NCBI GenBank assembly: GCA_020636905.1 | Contig: JACJWX010000009.1 | Span: 49,110-113,109, forward strand | From: Actinomycetota bacterium | Lineage (GTDB): Bacteria > Actinomycetota > Thermoleophilia > Miltoncostaeales > Miltoncostaeaceae | DNA: 64,000 nt | Direction: 5' to 3' | Part shown: in pieces, positions 62,412 to 64,000 of the stretch | Layout: each line of letters opens with the position of its first letter | Position numbering within the stretch: position 1 is the first letter of the stretch | Translations under genes and position numbers: made by a program | The notes under the pieces: generated by a model | Seen by the model: the letters and a program-made list of their open reading frames with translations, nothing else | Database searches by the model: none | Told to the model about the DNA's origin: nothing

Positions 62412-64000
62412 ATGGCCCGCTCGATCCGACTCCGCCGCTGGCAGAAGGCCGCACTCGACGCCTTCAACCGGCGCACCACTCCAGACTTCCTCGCCGTGGC
62501 CACCCCCGGCGCGGGCAAGACGACGTTCGCCCTCGCGGCCGCGCGCCAGTGCCTGGCCCAGTGGCCCGGTCGGCGGCTGGTGGTGGTCGCGCCCACCCAG
62601 CACCTCAAGTCGCAGTGGGCGGACGCGGCCGCGGCCTTCGATCTCCACCTGGATCCGCGCTGGGACCCCGGGGCGGGATCCCTGCCGGGCGATGTGCACG
62701 GCGTCGTCACCACCTACCAGCAGGTGGCGTCCCGTCCCGAGGCTTTCACCGCCCTCGTGCGCGACGGTGCCGTCGTGCTCGACGAGGTGCATCACGCCGG
62801 CGACGACCGGGCCTGGGGCGACGCCGTGCGCGAGGCCTTCTCGGCCGCCGGGGTGCGCCTCTGCCTCTCCGGGACACCGTTCCGATCCGACACGCAGGCC
62901 ATCCCGTTCGTGCGGTACGACGATGACGACATGGCCGTGTCCGACGTCGAGTACGGCTACGGGTCGGCCCTGAGGGACGGCGGCGTGGTCCGCCCGGTGC
63001 ACTTCCCCCGGGTGGACGGCGAGATGGAGTGGATCGACCACGACGGCATCTCGACCAGCGCGTCGTTCTCGGATCACCTGGACCGCACCCGCGCCGGGCA
63101 GCGGCTCCGCACGGCGCTGTCGACGGACGGAGGCTGGCTCCCCGACGTGCTGATGCGGGCGCACACCCAGCTCCAGGAGGTCCGGGAGACGCACCCCGAG
63201 GCGGGCGGCCTGGTGATCGCGACCGATCAAGAGCACGCCCGCGGGATCGCCCGCCTGTTCCGTGAACGGCTCGGCATCGTCCCGGCGGTGGCCGTCTCCG
63301 AAGATCCCGACGCGTCCCGGCGCATCGCCGAGTTCGCGGCGGGGACGGACCCCTGGATCGTCGCGGTGCGGATGATCTCGGAGGGCGTCGACATCCCCCG
63401 GTTGCGTGTCGGCGTGATGGCCACCACGACCGGCACAGAACTCTTCTTCCGCCAGGCGGTGGGGCGCCTCGTACGGTGGATCCGGGGCCTGGGGCCCCAG
63501 CCGGCCTACATGTTCATTCCCGACGACGTCCGCCTGCGAACCCACGCGTTCGCGATCACCGAGGAGCGGCGGCACAGTCTGCGGCGTCCAGAACGGGACG
63601 ACGAGGCGCTCGGGGACGACGCCGCGTTCGACGAGGTGGGCGCGTTCGGTGCGCAGGACGAGCAGATGTCGCTGTTCGCGGCGGTGTCGTCGAGAGCCAT
63701 CGAAACCGACGCGCCCAGGGCGGTCGCGATTCCGGAGCTGCTCGCCGGCGACGAGCCCGACGACGATGAGGACCTGGTGCTGATCCTCGAGCCGGCGCCC
63801 CACCTGACCATGCCGGCGACGGCTTCCGGCGGCGACGGGCCGACTCCGGCGCAGCGGCGGCGGCAGCTGCGGGAAACCAACGCGGCGGCGGTGGCCGAGA
63901 TCTCGCGGCTCACCGGGGACACGCACGCCAGCGTGAACCGTCAGCTCAACGGGCTCACCGGGGTCACCAAGGTCGGCGAAGCCACGGTCGACCAGCTCGA
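62412..64000 (+). CDS. SF2 DEAD/DEAH-type helicase (partial, runs off the window)
   Basis: The first 529 codons of an SF2 helicase. Motif I is TPGAGKTTFALAA, motif Ia VVVAPTQHLKSQW, motif II VVLDEVHHAGD, motif III CLSGTPFRSDT, a motif V-like RMISEGVDIPRLRVGVM, and motif VI FRQAVGRLVRWI, so both RecA-like domains are complete. An acidic linker of about 100 residues follows, then a helical region with ISRLTGDTHASVNRQLNG near the window end, resembling the small C-terminal domain of this actinobacterial helicase type. The role is unknown; it resembles type III restriction or XPB-like helicases only in the core. The ATG at 62412 is the first in frame after the -10 box. Confidence 0.9.
   Translation, partial: MARSIRLRRWQKAALDAFNRRTTPDFLAVATPGAGKTTFALAAARQCLAQWPGRRLVVVAPTQHLKSQWADAAAAFDLHLDPRWDPGAGSLPGDVHGVVTTYQQVASRPEAFTALVRDGAVVLDEVHHAGDDRAWGDAVREAFSAAGVRLCLSGTPFRSDTQAIPFVRYDDDDMAVSDVEYGYGSALRDGGVVRPVHFPRVDGEMEWIDHDGISTSASFSDHLDRTRAGQRLRTALSTDGGWLPDVLMRAHTQLQEVRETHPEAGGLVIATDQEHARGIARLFRERLGIVPAVAVSEDPDASRRIAEFAAGTDPWIVAVRMISEGVDIPRLRVGVMATTTGTELFFRQAVGRLVRWIRGLGPQPAYMFIPDDVRLRTHAFAITEERRHSLRRPERDDEALGDDAAFDEVGAFGAQDEQMSLFAAVSSRAIETDAPRAVAIPELLAGDEPDDDEDLVLILEPAPHLTMPATASGGDGPTPAQRRRQLRETNAAAVAEISRLTGDTHASVNRQLNGLTGVTKVGEATVDQL

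Overview
The window is 64 kb of very GC-rich bacterial chromosome. It is densely coding, with no intergenic gap over 300 bases. I see no rRNA, tRNA, CRISPR array, insertion sequence or phage module. Many promoters have a TANNNT -10 box only 6-7 bases upstream of an ATG or GTG, so the mRNAs would be leaderless. Starts are often GTG or TTG, and most terminators are long GC hairpins without a U-tract. Together with a GTP-type PEP carboxykinase, a Cys-rich mini-protein of an actinobacterial type and a DUF11-type secreted protein, this suggests an actinomycetote, perhaps near Thermoleophilia. The phylum is likely; the class is a guess.

Layout. 1-3360: end of a purine operon (purF-purM-purN-purH). 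3497-6626: divergent genes for a secreted DUF11-like protein and a membrane-anchored trypsin-like protease. 6626-11170: alanine dehydrogenase, a GAF-rich histidine kinase with its LuxR-type regulator, and a membrane-anchored DsbA-like protein. 11353-17989: a tight operon for DNA-end resection (NurA-HerA-SbcD-SbcC). 18043-20314: a two-subunit heme-copper enzyme related to oxidases and NO reductases, with abnormal metal sites and a possible attenuator in its leader. 20577-23988: a small membrane protein, an MFS transporter and an S9 peptidase. 24101-28476: a fatty-acid synthesis cluster (fabD-fabG-two fabF-like genes-a small membrane protein) without acpP or fabH.

28492-41769 is mixed: a methyltransferase, a soluble PAS chemoreceptor, a Cys-rich mini-protein, a TDT-family transporter behind a CsoR/RcnR-type palindrome, a DHFR-like reductase, an EamA exporter, metH, a MarR regulator with its own palindrome, a MetE-like half protein, an NCS1-like permease, an enoyl-CoA hydratase and a panE-like reductase. 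41940-46507 holds pckG, a DUF3298-like secreted protein and a secreted 5'-nucleotidase. 46621-57099 looks like an envelope-glycan region: a flippase-like protein, a UDP-galactopyranose-mutase-like flavoprotein, three multi-spanning glycosyltransferase-like proteins, GtrA, Ddl and an aminotransferase. 57192-62213 is a glycolytic group (fbaB, pfkA, a stand-alone CBM48 protein), interrupted by a large adenylation-carrier-acyltransferase fusion whose end overlaps pfkA. From 62412 an SF2 helicase runs off the window.

The items most worth a second look are the archaeal-style resection operon, the heme-copper pair lacking CuA ligands and one CuB ligand, the single-chain ligase-carrier-acyltransferase, and several compact regulatory sites.
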